A stretch of DNA of 64,000 nucleotides from Enterococcus sp. 4G2_DIV0659 (GTDB lineage: Bacteria; Bacillota; Bacilli; Lactobacillales; Enterococcaceae): positions 290,001-354,000 of the forward strand of contig NZ_NGLE02000001.1 of assembly GCF_002140715.2 (NCBI RefSeq), read 5' to 3'. Shown here piece by piece: positions 12,672 through 21,753 of the stretch. The notes beneath the pieces are model-generated. The model was given only the letters and a program-made list of their open reading frames with translations. It ran no database searches and had not been told where the DNA came from. Made by a program: the position numbers and the translations under genes. Position 1 is the stretch's first letter; each line of letters begins with the position of its first letter.

Positions 12672-15600
12672 TCATTTGAAAACAACATTTTGACTGCCTA
12701 AAATCGTGATTAATTGCTGCTTTACATCTTCTGAATCTGTGAGCCAGTTTTCTTCTCCTAAGACTAATTTTTTGCCGTTTTCCTCAAAATAAAGAATCAC
12801 AGGTATTTGTCCTAAGTGCTGTTGAATCACTTCACGTATCTTTTGTAATACGTCTTTTCCATCGTTTTCTTTTGTAATTTTTAAGTAACAGGTTGTTGCA
12901 CTAATACTTTTTTCAATATCACTTGCTTTTTCAATACGATTAACCAACAATTGTAGTTCCTGATTATAGTTGCTTTTTTCTATTTTGCCTTCGACATAGT
13001 AGACTTGAGCTTTTTCTACATTCTGTCGAAGCGTTCTAAAAACGGTGGGAAACAGCGTCAAAGATAAGGAGCCTGTTAGGTCATCCCCTTCAACGAAAGC
13101 CATTTGTTCGCCTTTTTTTGTTCGTATCACACGAGTTTCTTTTATATAGATTAACAAACGAGCTGTCTGATTTTCCACCACATCACTTACTAGCATCACT
13201 TGTTTGGCTAAACGTGTTTTTTTAAATTCTTCCGTGGGATGTCCAGAAAGATAGACGCCTAAATACTGTTCTTCTTGTTCTAACTTTTCTTCTAAAGAGT
13301 AATCTGACACTTCCACTTCTTTGAGCTTCAACGTCTCTTCTAAGAGATTCATACTGCCACCGCTATAGATAATATTTTGGATTTCACTCTCTAGACTAAC
13401 CGCAAGTTGTCGTCGATTAGGTTGTAGCTCATCAAAAGCACCAATAGCGATTAGGGGCTGAATATTTTCAGCTTTTAGCCATTTGCGATCGATCCGCAGT
13501 AAAAATTGATTAAAGGATGAAAATGGCCCTCGCTCTTTTCGTTCATCTAAAATATTTTGAATAAAGTCTCTACGAATTCCTTTTAAAGAACTGAAACCGA
13601 ACATGATTTGATGATCCTTGTTTAAATAAAAACTGTATTGACTGGTATTAATGGATGGTTGTAAAATCTGCATCTTATTTTTACGGGCTTCTCCAATGTA
13701 TTCCTTTATTTTCGTCGGATTATGTCTAACTGAATGAAGAATTGCAGCATAAAATGCACCAGGATAATGAACCTTTAAATACGCCATTTGGAAACCTATA
13801 AATGAGTAGGCAAATGCATGGGATCGATTGAAACCATAATTTGCAAAACGCTCAATATAATCATACACGACAGTTGCCACAGATTCACTATGCCCTTGTT
13901 GCATCGCACCTTCGACAAAATGTTTTCTCTCTTCATCCAACACGTCTTTTTTCTTTTTGCTGACAGCTCTTCTCAAAATGTCTGCCTGACCTAAACTAAA
14001 GCCAGCCATAGACGATGCTACCTGAATAATTTGTTCTTGATAGACAATTACCCCATAGGTATTTTTCAAAATTGGTTCTAATGTTGGATCGGGATAATCA
14101 ATCGGTTCTATGCCTTTTTTCCTACGAATAAATAAGTCGATATTTTGCATTGGACCCGGACGATATAGCGCATTAACCGCTGCAATATCTTCAATATTAG
14201 TCGGCCCTAGTTTTCGTAAAACATTTCGGATACCTGCCGACTCAAATTGAAACACACCGCTAGTTTCTCCCCGTCTAAATAATGCTAGTGTCATGTCATC
14301 ATCCAAAGGAATTTGATTTAACCTAATTTCTTCCTTGTAGGCTCTTTTGACTGATTTTATTGTATTATCGATAATCGATAAATTTCTTAACCCTAAAAAA
14401 TCCATTTTCAGCAAACCAATTTTTTCAACATCATTCATAGTGAATTGAGTCAGAAAAATATCGTTTGAACCTGGTTGCAAAGGTACAAGCTGTAATAAAT
14501 CAGTATCACTAATGACGACACCCGCCGCATGTGTTGATACATGTCTAGGAAGTCCTTCCAAGCGTTTTGCCGTATCAAAAAGTAAGCGATTTGTATCTGA
14601 TGATTCTGCTAACTCGACTAATTTCTTAGATTCTGCAAAAGCTGTTTTTAATGTTACTTTTAACGTATTAGGAACAGCACTTGACCATCGATTTGACTCG
14701 CTTTGAGACAATCCAAAAACACGGGCAACATCCCTTAAAACCATTTTTGCCGCCATTGTACCAAATGTAGCAATTTGAGCCATATGATAATGTCCGTATT
14801 TTTCCCGAACATAAAGCAATACTTCCTCACGACGATTATCTGGAATGTCTAAATCAATATCTGGCATAGAATGTCTTTCAGGATTTAAGAAACGTTCAAA
14901 GAGTAACTCATATTTTATTGGATCGACATCGGTAATCGATAATACATAAGAAACTAATGAACCTGCGGCAGACCCACGCCCTGCTCCTGTGACGATTTTT
15001 CTTTCATGTGCAAAGGCCATAACATCCCAAACGATGAGAAAATAATCATCAAATCCCATTGTATGAATAATATCTAATTCTTTGGTCAGACGTTCTTCAT
15101 ATTCAGCAGAAGCATTGGGGATACGCTCAAGTAATTTTTGCATGCAGAGTTCTCTTAAAAATTCTCCTGCTTCTCTATTTTCAGGCAGTGGATAATGAGG
15201 CAATAAACGCTGATGCAACGGTATATCAAGAATGCATAATGCTGCTAATTGTTCTGCATTTCGGAGTGCTTGCTCATTTGTCAGTGCACATAATTGTTGA
15301 CTTGCTTCCTTTTCACCTCTCAAAAAATAAGGCCCTTCAATTTCAGGTTCTTTTAGATTCAAGCTCATCTGCTGACCTTCATCAATATGCTTTAATACCT
15401 TAAGTGCAAACCCATCTTCGCGGTGTAAATAACGGGTTTCTTGTAGCGCAATTATTGGTTGATTTATTTCATCATAAAACTGAAAAAGCTCTGGATCTGT
15501 CTCTGGATTACATGTGAAAGAAGCTCCTGTAAAAAATGAGGACGAATCAAATAAACGAGTAAGTTGTGCTAACCTTTCGAGCGCTTCATCCTTACTTCTT

Positions 15601-16004
15601 TTCAAAGCAAACCCAACTTCACCTTTGTCAGAAGGCATGACCGCAAATAAATGAGACAAGTGCTCTTTGATTTCTTTTAGGGAAAAAAGATTTTCACTAG
15701 TCATTTTTGCACTAGAAATTCTCATTAAATTTTGGTAGCCCTGCAAGTCTTTTGCATATAAAAGTAGTTGCGCGGTGTGCTCTGCTTTTTCTGGTGTATA
15801 ATCCAACGCCAATCCGATAATTGGCTTGATCCCCTCTTTTTGGCATGCTTCAAAAAATTCAATTGCCCCATGCATCACATTGATGTCTGTTATCGCTAAG
15901 CTTGTATAACCTAGCTTTTTTGCTTGCTGAACTAGCTCTTGAATCCGAATAGTACTAGAAAGTAAGGAATAAGAAGTAATTGTATATAATTGTGGAAACG
16001 GCAC
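12672..16004 (-). CDS. dnaE: DNA polymerase III subunit alpha DnaE
   Basis: C-family replicative polymerase of 1110 aa. In low-GC Firmicutes DnaE extends RNA primers on the lagging strand before PolC takes over. Layout: N-terminal PHP-like domain (1-~200), palm with GRGSAAGSL (342-350) and the catalytic PDIDLDIPD (381-389), fingers, tandem helix-hairpin-helix region, and a C-terminal OB fold around RLLIYIKETRVIRTKKG. The PHP domain looks degenerate: the usual H-x-H entry is T-x-S here (ITSYSLL) and the later metal-ligand region reads ITDINVMHGA, so metal-dependent proofreading is unlikely. The DUF2929 gene lies divergently upstream, a common neighbour. Downstream is pfkA, as in many Lactobacillales. 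Confidence 0.96.
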   Translation of the reverse strand: MPFPQLYTITSYSLLSSTIRIQELVQQAKKLGYTSLAITDINVMHGAIEFFEACQKEGIKPIIGLALDYTPEKAEHTAQLLLYAKDLQGYQNLMRISSAKMTSENLFSLKEIKEHLSHLFAVMPSDKGEVGFALKRSKDEALERLAQLTRLFDSSSFFTGASFTCNPETDPELFQFYDEINQPIIALQETRYLHREDGFALKVLKHIDEGQQMSLNLKEPEIEGPYFLRGEKEASQQLCALTNEQALRNAEQLAALCILDIPLHQRLLPHYPLPENREAGEFLRELCMQKLLERIPNASAEYEERLTKELDIIHTMGFDDYFLIVWDVMAFAHERKIVTGAGRGSAAGSLVSYVLSITDVDPIKYELLFERFLNPERHSMPDIDLDIPDNRREEVLLYVREKYGHYHMAQIATFGTMAAKMVLRDVARVFGLSQSESNRWSSAVPNTLKVTLKTAFAESKKLVELAESSDTNRLLFDTAKRLEGLPRHVSTHAAGVVISDTDLLQLVPLQPGSNDIFLTQFTMNDVEKIGLLKMDFLGLRNLSIIDNTIKSVKRAYKEEIRLNQIPLDDDMTLALFRRGETSGVFQFESAGIRNVLRKLGPTNIEDIAAVNALYRPGPMQNIDLFIRRKKGIEPIDYPDPTLEPILKNTYGVIVYQEQIIQVASSMAGFSLGQADILRRAVSKKKKDVLDEERKHFVEGAMQQGHSESVATVVYDYIERFANYGFNRSHAFAYSFIGFQMAYLKVHYPGAFYAAILHSVRHNPTKIKEYIGEARKNKMQILQPSINTSQYSFYLNKDHQIMFGFSSLKGIRRDFIQNILDERKERGPFSSFNQFLLRIDRKWLKAENIQPLIAIGAFDELQPNRRQLAVSLESEIQNIIYSGGSMNLLEETLKLKEVEVSDYSLEEKLEQEEQYLGVYLSGHPTEEFKKTRLAKQVMLVSDVVENQTARLLIYIKETRVIRTKKGEQMAFVEGDDLTGSLSLTLFPTVFRTLRQNVEKAQVYYVEGKIEKSNYNQELQLLVNRIEKASDIEKSISATTCYLKITKENDGKDVLQKIREVIQQHLGQIPVILYFEENGKKLVLGEENWLTDSEDVKQQLITILGSQNVVFK

Positions 16005-16060
16005 AGGACATCTCTCCTTATAAGTGGGTTGATTTCAAAGAAAATGTAACTTTCAATTTC

Positions 16061-16088
16061 TTTACATTTAAAAAAAATGTGCTAAACT
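16061..16088 (+). promoter_or_regulatory. Promoter of the DUF2929 gene
   Basis: TTTACA (16061-16066), 16-bp spacer, TAAACT (16083-16088), about 25 bp upstream of the start codon. Confidence 0.5.
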
Positions 16089-16112
16089 ATAGCTAGAAAA
16101 GAGGTGCAATCC

Positions 16113-16301
16113 ATGCGTTACATTCTTGTATTGTTATGGTCCTTTTTACTAGGACAAGTTGTTGGCTACATCGGCGGCGCTTTAAGTAGCGGCACTTATG
16201 ACTTTATGTTAACAACGATTATATCATTAGTTACTGGTGTAATCATCCTATTAATTGGTCAATTTGCATTACCGAAAAAAGAAAACACAACAAATGCTTA
16301 A
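16113..16301 (+). CDS. DUF2929 (YjzD-like) small membrane protein
   Basis: Predicted 62-aa membrane protein with two hydrophobic helices (about residues 3-22 and 31-51), a glycine-rich turn (YIGGALSSG) and a charged tail (PKKENTTNA). Its size, topology and place next to dnaE fit the DUF2929/YjzD family, whose function is unknown. ATG at 16113 follows AAGAGGTG by 5 nt; an in-frame GTG at 16104 lies inside the ribosome site and is rejected. Monocistronic, closed by a strong terminator. Confidence 0.8.
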   Translation: MRYILVLLWSFLLGQVVGYIGGALSSGTYDFMLTTIISLVTGVIILLIGQFALPKKENTTNA

Positions 16302-16331
16302 TAAGCATGGCTGAACAAAAAGTTGAGCGAT

Positions 16332-16371
16332 AAAAAAACCAGTTACTACAAACATTGTAACTGGTTTTTTT
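16332..16371. terminator. Bidirectional terminator
   Basis: Stem AAAAAAACCAGTTAC / GTAACTGGTTTTTTT with a 10-nt loop, placed between the convergent DUF2929 and MFS genes; it can serve both. Confidence 0.92.
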
Positions 16372-16385
16372 ATGTTTTCAACTGT

Positions 16386-17582
16386 TTAGAGTCTTTTCTT
16401 TAAAATTTTGCGAAAATTAAATAGTGACAAACAAATATTTCCAAATACAAAACAAGCCGTTACAATAAATACCGCACTATATCCCATACCATGGGCGACT
16501 GTTGAACCGACCATTGGACCTAAGACTTGCCCAAAATTACTGAACATCTGATTATAACTATAGATCCTACTAACCCCTTCAGTCGGAGTGATTTTACTAA
16601 TGAGGGTATTGATTGAAGGCATCAACGCTCCCGTTGAAAATCCTAGCAAGAAGCGTAATAACCCCAATTGAAAAGGCGTTTGAACAAAAGCCATTGGCAC
16701 GTAACACAGGAAAGATAACAATAAACCTGCAAGCAATACTTTGTGATTGCCTATTTTGTCTCCTAATTTTCCAAGCATTGGCGATGAAATAACCGCGGAT
16801 ACTCCTGCAACTGAAACAATCAGTCCACTAACGAACAAAATATTTCCCGTGTCCTGACTTAACGAACGAATATACAAAGTCAGTATTGGGCTAATACTTG
16901 TCACGCCAATTTGTAAAACCAATGTCGTAATAAACAAACCAATCAAGATTGATACATGATCCATTTTTGAGAAAATTTCTTTTGTGCTTAATAAATCCTT
17001 CTTCTCCACCGGCTTAAAATCTTCTTTAACCATAAATACCGTTAGTAATGTCGTAATCAACAATACAATACCTGTAATAATAAACACATTTTCCATACCA
17101 AACCACTGAGCTAATGCGCCACCAAAAGATGGACCAATCAGAGTTCCAGCGATCGCTCCAGTAGAAAGTGTTCCTAGTGCCCAACCACTTTTTTCTTTCG
17201 GCGCTTGAGAAGCGATCATCGCAGTAGCGTTAGGAATATACCCTGAAAGAATGCCATTAAAAAAACGCATGATTAATAACCAATACACATTTGGCACAAA
17301 AGCTAGAGAGCCCATGGTGATCGTCATGCCCGCCGCTGCGCGAATCATCATTAATTTGCGTCCTTTTCTATCCGCTAAGTTGCCCCAAATCGGTGCAACA
17401 ATTGCCGCAGCAAACGCTGTTACGGAAATAGCTAGTCCAGAAAAAAGCTCCACTTGACTCTTCGGCGTCCCTAATTGTTCTACATAAACAGGAATAAAGG
17501 GCATGACCAAACTGATACTTGCTCCTGTAAAAAAACAACCAAACCAAGCAACCATTAAATTCTTTTTCCAATCAATTTTCAT
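16386..17582 (-). CDS. MFS multidrug efflux transporter
   Basis: Integral membrane antiporter of 398 aa with 12 predicted helices, of the drug:H+ antiporter-1 group (MdtG/NorA-like). Signature features are the loop 2-3 motif GNLADRKGRKLMM (motif A), the motif C-like GTLIGPSFGGALA in helix 5, and the repeat of motif A as GKLGDKIGNHKVLL in the second half. The substrate cannot be read from sequence. ATG at 17580-17582 was chosen with GTGAGGTG 9 nt upstream; the GTG four codons earlier overlaps the ribosome site. Monocistronic. Confidence 0.88.
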   Translation of the reverse strand: MKIDWKKNLMVAWFGCFFTGASISLVMPFIPVYVEQLGTPKSQVELFSGLAISVTAFAAAIVAPIWGNLADRKGRKLMMIRAAAGMTITMGSLAFVPNVYWLLIMRFFNGILSGYIPNATAMIASQAPKEKSGWALGTLSTGAIAGTLIGPSFGGALAQWFGMENVFIITGIVLLITTLLTVFMVKEDFKPVEKKDLLSTKEIFSKMDHVSILIGLFITTLVLQIGVTSISPILTLYIRSLSQDTGNILFVSGLIVSVAGVSAVISSPMLGKLGDKIGNHKVLLAGLLLSFLCYVPMAFVQTPFQLGLLRFLLGFSTGALMPSINTLISKITPTEGVSRIYSYNQMFSNFGQVLGPMVGSTVAHGMGYSAVFIVTACFVFGNICLSLFNFRKILKKRL

Positions 17583-17615
17583 CTTGATGTACACCTCACA
17601 AGTTCTTCACTATTA

Positions 17616-17644
17616 ACTATACTCCAAAATTTTGAATCTCTCAA
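17616..17644 (-). promoter_or_regulatory. Promoter of the MFS gene
   Basis: Minus-strand TTGAGA (17639-17644), 17-bp spacer, TATAGT (17616-17621), about 35 bp upstream of the start. Confidence 0.6.
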
Positions 17645-17675
17645 AAATTTTTGAATAGTAACTAGTTTGAAAAAC

Positions 17676-17723
17676 AAAAAAAGTGACCGATTCATAACTC
17701 TTCGAGTCATATCTCAGTCACTT
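17676..17723 (-). terminator. Terminator downstream of pbuG
   Basis: On the minus strand AAGTGACTGAG... and ...TCGGTCACTT arms with internal mismatches are followed by TTTTTTTG. It lies about 90 bp past the pbuG stop. The intervening sequence at 17724-17740 contains an AAAACCGAATGAAC string also seen in the repeats at 50.8 and 55.2 kb. Confidence 0.7.
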
Positions 17724-17810
17724 GAAAACCGAATGAACAGTTTTAGTTCAAAAATGAAAGCAGTAAGAACTTTTTGTGTTAAACATCTTCTGTTTCAATT
17801 TCTTTCATAA

Positions 17811-19217
17811 CTATAAAATTGCCAAAATCACAAAATTTAAAACAAATAATGCATTGACGATCCATAAAATCGGAGATACTTCATTTAGCTTTCCTTTTGC
17901 AACCTTAACAATAGCATAAAAAATAAATCCAGCTGCAATACCATAGGATATGCTATAACATAAGCCCATAAAAATGGATGCAAAAAACGCTGGCACTGCT
18001 TCTTCTAGGTTTGTCCATTCAATATCTTTAAACGAAGCTAACATCATTACACCGACCAAAATTAAAGCTGGTGCCGTCGCTTGTGCTGGCACAATCGCAA
18101 TTAAAGGTGAGAACAAACTACTTAACGCAAACATTGCCGCTACCACCACTGATGTTAATCCTGTTCGTCCACCAGCACCTATCCCAGCGGCACTTTCTAC
18201 ATAAGTCGTGGTATTTGACGTGCCAAACACAGCACCGATTGAAGTGGCAATTGCATCTGCAAACAACGCTTTGTCCATCTTCGTTGTAAATCCTTTACTA
18301 TCTTCTAACGCTAATTCATCTTCTTTAGAAAAAATTCCTGTTCGACGTCCTGTTCCGATAAATGTACCGATTGTATCAAATGTATCTGATAAGCTAAATG
18401 CAATAACTGTCATGAAAACTTGCGGAATTTTTGAAGCATCATTAAATAATGACTGCATTCCATCAGCACCAAATGCTGCACCAAATGTTGTTCCTAGTTC
18501 ATTGATAGAATTCCCTAATGAATTAGCCTGCCAATCAATTGATGCTAGATCGACTACACCAAGTGGAATGGCAATAATTGTCGTTGCAACAATACCAATC
18601 AAAATAGCTCCGCGAATATTCAACACCACTAAAATCGTTGTTAAAACAAGCCCAATAACTGCTAAAATAATTTCTGGATTATTGAAATTCCCAAGTGCAG
18701 GAACAATGCTGTCTCCATTTACCACACCTTTAGTCGGTTCTGCTTGTACAGTAAAATCCAATAATTTTGCATTTTTGATGCCCACATACGCAACAAAGAT
18801 CCCGATTCCGCCACCAATTGCATGCTGCATACTTTCAGGAATTGCTTTAATAATTAATTTACGAATTTTCGTCACTGTAATCAATACATTGATTAACCCA
18901 CAAATAAAAACCATGGCTAACGCTTGTTGCCATGTATAACCTAAACCAAAAACTACGGTAAACGTAAAAAATGCATTTAAGCCCATTCCAGGTGCCTGAG
19001 CATAGGGAACATTGGCAAAAAGTCCCATAATCAATGTTCCAATAATTGATGCAATAATAGTTGCTAAAAAAACGGCCTGAAAAGGCATACCTGTTTGAGA
19101 TAAAATAGATGGATTTACGAATAAAATATAACTCATCGCAAAAAAGGTCGTTACCCCTGCCATCATTTCAGTTGAAATGTTTGTTTGGTTTTCCTTTAAT
19201 TTGAAAAACTTTTTCAT
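17811..19217 (-). CDS. pbuG: Guanine/hypoxanthine permease PbuG (NCS2, AzgA-like)
   Basis: Proton-coupled purine base importer of 468 aa with about 12-14 membrane segments. AzgA-like motifs are clear: TEMMAGVTTFFAMSYILFVNP near the N-terminus, APGMGLNAFFT, SLSDTFDTIGTFIGTGRRTG and SSIGAVFGTSNTTTYVE-like regions (here ATSIGAVFGTSNTTTYVES). ATG at 19215-19217 fits the family start MKKFFKLK; GGAG is 12 nt upstream, rather far, and an in-frame TTG at 19247 is the alternative. The gene has its own promoter and an upstream PurR-type operator, tying it to the purine regulon further along. No purine riboswitch was found in its leader. Confidence 0.92.
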   Translation of the reverse strand: MKKFFKLKENQTNISTEMMAGVTTFFAMSYILFVNPSILSQTGMPFQAVFLATIIASIIGTLIMGLFANVPYAQAPGMGLNAFFTFTVVFGLGYTWQQALAMVFICGLINVLITVTKIRKLIIKAIPESMQHAIGGGIGIFVAYVGIKNAKLLDFTVQAEPTKGVVNGDSIVPALGNFNNPEIILAVIGLVLTTILVVLNIRGAILIGIVATTIIAIPLGVVDLASIDWQANSLGNSINELGTTFGAAFGADGMQSLFNDASKIPQVFMTVIAFSLSDTFDTIGTFIGTGRRTGIFSKEDELALEDSKGFTTKMDKALFADAIATSIGAVFGTSNTTTYVESAAGIGAGGRTGLTSVVVAAMFALSSLFSPLIAIVPAQATAPALILVGVMMLASFKDIEWTNLEEAVPAFFASIFMGLCYSISYGIAAGFIFYAIVKVAKGKLNEVSPILWIVNALFVLNFVILAIL

Positions 19218-19256
19218 GTACTTTTCCCGCTCCTTCTTCTCGTTCAATACGTTTAA

Positions 19257-19285
19257 AGTATATAGGAGATCATTCGCCTTTTCAA
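19257..19285 (-). promoter_or_regulatory. pbuG promoter
   Basis: Minus-strand TTGAAA (19280-19285), 17-bp spacer, TATACT (19257-19262), directly downstream of the PurBox pair. Confidence 0.75.
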
Positions 19286-19292
19286 CAAATTA

Positions 19293-19327
19293 TTAACGAT
19301 AAAACATATTTTTCTTTTTATCGTTCG
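19293..19327 (-). promoter_or_regulatory. PurR operator (PurBox pair) of pbuG
   Basis: On the minus strand CGAACGATA (19319-19327) and an inverted TATCGTTAA (19293-19301) are separated by 17 bp. This is the outward-facing PurBox pair with 16-17 bp spacing bound by Bacillus-type PurR, and it ends just upstream of the -35 box. The purE site has the same architecture. Confidence 0.7.
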
Positions 19328-19341
19328 TGTTTTAATCATAC

Positions 19342-19398
19342 AAAAAAATCACATGTTACACTTGCAATGATTTATTTTGCAAATGTAACATGTGATTT
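19342..19398 (-). terminator. Terminator of the nucleotidase gene
   Basis: Long stem with arms AATCACATGTTACA and TGTAACATGTGATT extended by TTGCAA / TTGCAA, followed on the minus strand by TTTTTTTG. Confidence 0.9.
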
Positions 19399-19407
19399 TC
19401 AAACTAT

Positions 19408-21684
19408 TTAGATCGTTTTTTTCATAAGAGTAACCAACGCTGCACTTATTGACATCGTTCCGAATACGATGAAAAGAATAGATGGCGGCTGTTCTCCTGT
19501 TTTAGGTAATTCTTTTTGGTCACTTGTTTCAGAAAGTTCTTTCGTATTTGTTATTGGTTCAACAACTGCTGTTTTCGGTAGCACTTCTATTGGAAAAACA
19601 GCTTTATTGCCATCATTATCGGTAACTACTGCTGTTATCTTCTTTTTCCCTTCCAATTTTAAAGAAGTGACATTTATACGAATCAAACCAGCTTCGTCCG
19701 CTTGCCCAGCCAATTCACCTTGTGGAGGTTGGCTAGTTCGGGTTAAGGCTTGAGGAAGCTCTCCAACATACAACATAATCGTTGCATTTGGTAACGTTAC
19801 TCCACGTAAAAGCTCATCATCTTCATAAAGTGGATCAAAAATAGTCGCTTTTTTTATTTTTTCTTCGCCGTCATTCGCCGGTGGAATTTCTGGTTCTGTT
19901 GGTTCTGCAAGTTTTTTTCGCCCTTCTATAGAAGCTGAAATCAACTCTCCTACAGCTTCTTTCCCTTCAATATATCCAATAAATGTTTCTGTATCCGGCT
20001 GAATAGCATTCACCAGTTTTCCGCCAGTAAATCCAGAGAAGCCATCCCCACCACCGTATAAAAAGTCATTAATCACTACAAGATATGATTGATCTTTTTG
20101 AATCGGTGTCCCATCTTTTTTAGACATCGTTTGAACTTGGAAAGGCTGATTTTGATCGTCTGTCTTAACATACGTATAGCTCAAACCTGAAATTTGCAAG
20201 AAGTAACGTTCGTCTTCGTCGTATTGCTCATTTAAAACTTGTTCGATTTGGGCACCAGTCATTTCCACAACCTGCATAATATTTCCAAAAGGCTGTACTG
20301 CTTGGGCTGCTCCCCATGTGATTTCACGATTTTCTCCAACAGCTAAATCAGCACGAATCCCGCCATTATTCGTCATTGCAAAATCGGCATTGATTCCTTG
20401 TGCCTTTGCCATCGCTACTTGGGCATCCGTAATCAAGTTACCTAGCGGTGATTCTTTTGATTCATTTACTTCTCGAGTAATCGCTCCATTTTCTTTTGCT
20501 GTTCCGATTTTTTTGTTTGTCACCGTCGCTACACGATCTTCAGCATCTTTTACTGTTACGGCAACTTTTTCATCCACTTTCGGTGCATCTTTAGCTGCTG
20601 GATCTACAGGTAAAACTTGAGCTTTAGGTGTTTGTGTAAAGTCATTGGTTTCAGGATCAAGTGTTCCTTGTAAATCAATATAGCCTTTGCCTTGTGAGGT
20701 AGACTGAACAATTCTGGTTTTATTGACAATTCCATTTGTATATTGGTGATTGTGCGCAGCAAAGAACGCATCTACACTGTGCTCTGGATATTGTTTGTCA
20801 ACTTTTCCCATAATTGTTGCAGCATCACCAGCTACTTTTTCCGCTTTACTCGTCGCAGGAATATGAGCTAAAACGATAATTGCATTTACGCCCTGTTCTT
20901 TCAACTGACTAGCATAATAGGCAATCGTTTCTGCTTCATCTAAAAAATCATAGGCTTCGTAATGTTCTTTTAAAACTAAATTAGGAATTTCTGTAGTGAC
21001 AACGCCAATAAACCCAACTTTTACTTTAGCGGAGCCATTCCCAACTTCTTTGATTGTATAAGGCTTCCAGCCAAATGGAATCTCTTCTGTTCCTCTTTTG
21101 ACAACATTGGCAATCACAAGTTCCGTAGTAGATGCTTCTCTAGGATAGTCATGTAAGATACCATAAGGATCATCTTGTGGCTTTTCGCCGCGCATGATTC
21201 GATTAAATTCTTGCAACCCTTCATCAAATTCATGATTCCCAAGTGTTCCTACAGAGAAATTCATTTGATTTAATACTTTGATTGTGGGTTCATCTTGAAG
21301 TAATCCAGAACTAGCTGGACTTGCGCCAACCATGTCACCAGACTGGACACGAATCGTTTGTCCTCCGCTGTTGGTTTCAGCAAATTGTTTCTCCGCACGA
21401 TTCAAATAGCCAGCTAGTAATGGCGCGCTTCCTGCTTTGACCGTTTTATTTCCTGCATCATCAAAGAAAGAACCTGTTGTATTCAGTGCACCATGAAAAT
21501 CGTTAATCCCTAAAATTTGAAACGGTATTTTGTCTTTTTCTTTGATCGTTCCTATATTATTCGTCTCTGCTTTTTCCGTTGTTTGCGCAATCACACTGAC
21601 TTCAGTTGCAAATGTAGTTGCCCCGATTCCCCCTAAAGTGAAGAAAACGCTTAATAAAAAGCTTTGCCACTTTTTCATTCTCAT
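19408..21684 (-). CDS. LPXTG-anchored surface 5'-nucleotidase
   Basis: Secreted ecto-nucleotidase of 758 aa, predicted to release nucleosides from extracellular nucleotides. A signal peptide (about 1-34) is followed by a metallophosphatase domain with GINDFHG (D62, H64), GNHEFDEG (N150, H151) and AAHNHQY. The 5'-nucleotidase C-terminal domain has NNGGIRAD and GGGDGFSGF. After a linker and an Ig-like region comes a sortase signal: LPKTG from residue 726, a hydrophobic helix and a KKTI tail. Related surface enzymes (S. aureus AdsA, streptococcal S5nA) make adenosine that dampens host immunity; that role here is inference. ATG at 21684 has AAGGAG 4 nt upstream; ATG two codons later is equally possible. 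Next to pbuG, it could also feed purine salvage. Confidence 0.94.
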   Translation of the reverse strand: MRMKKWQSFLLSVFFTLGGIGATTFATEVSVIAQTTEKAETNNIGTIKEKDKIPFQILGINDFHGALNTTGSFFDDAGNKTVKAGSAPLLAGYLNRAEKQFAETNSGGQTIRVQSGDMVGASPASSGLLQDEPTIKVLNQMNFSVGTLGNHEFDEGLQEFNRIMRGEKPQDDPYGILHDYPREASTTELVIANVVKRGTEEIPFGWKPYTIKEVGNGSAKVKVGFIGVVTTEIPNLVLKEHYEAYDFLDEAETIAYYASQLKEQGVNAIIVLAHIPATSKAEKVAGDAATIMGKVDKQYPEHSVDAFFAAHNHQYTNGIVNKTRIVQSTSQGKGYIDLQGTLDPETNDFTQTPKAQVLPVDPAAKDAPKVDEKVAVTVKDAEDRVATVTNKKIGTAKENGAITREVNESKESPLGNLITDAQVAMAKAQGINADFAMTNNGGIRADLAVGENREITWGAAQAVQPFGNIMQVVEMTGAQIEQVLNEQYDEDERYFLQISGLSYTYVKTDDQNQPFQVQTMSKKDGTPIQKDQSYLVVINDFLYGGGDGFSGFTGGKLVNAIQPDTETFIGYIEGKEAVGELISASIEGRKKLAEPTEPEIPPANDGEEKIKKATIFDPLYEDDELLRGVTLPNATIMLYVGELPQALTRTSQPPQGELAGQADEAGLIRINVTSLKLEGKKKITAVVTDNDGNKAVFPIEVLPKTAVVEPITNTKELSETSDQKELPKTGEQPPSILFIVFGTMSISAALVTLMKKTI

Positions 21685-21724
21685 AAAACTCCTTCTTTTT
21701 TATTTCCAAACAGACCTCTATGAA

Positions 21725-21753
21725 ATAGTAACAAGTTCATAACACTCTGTCAA
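21725..21753 (-). promoter_or_regulatory. Promoter of the nucleotidase gene
   Basis: Minus-strand TTGACA (21748-21753), 17-bp spacer, TACTAT (21725-21730). The -35 box overlaps the 3' end of the upstream DUF1361 gene. Confidence 0.65.

Noticed and set aside
18208..18939. A 243-aa plus-strand reading frame
   Set aside because: Antisense shadow of pbuG with no ribosome site or recognisable domain.
19218..19407. Purine riboswitch in the pbuG leader
   Set aside because: No aptamer core was found; the region holds a PurBox pair, a promoter and the terminator of the nucleotidase gene.
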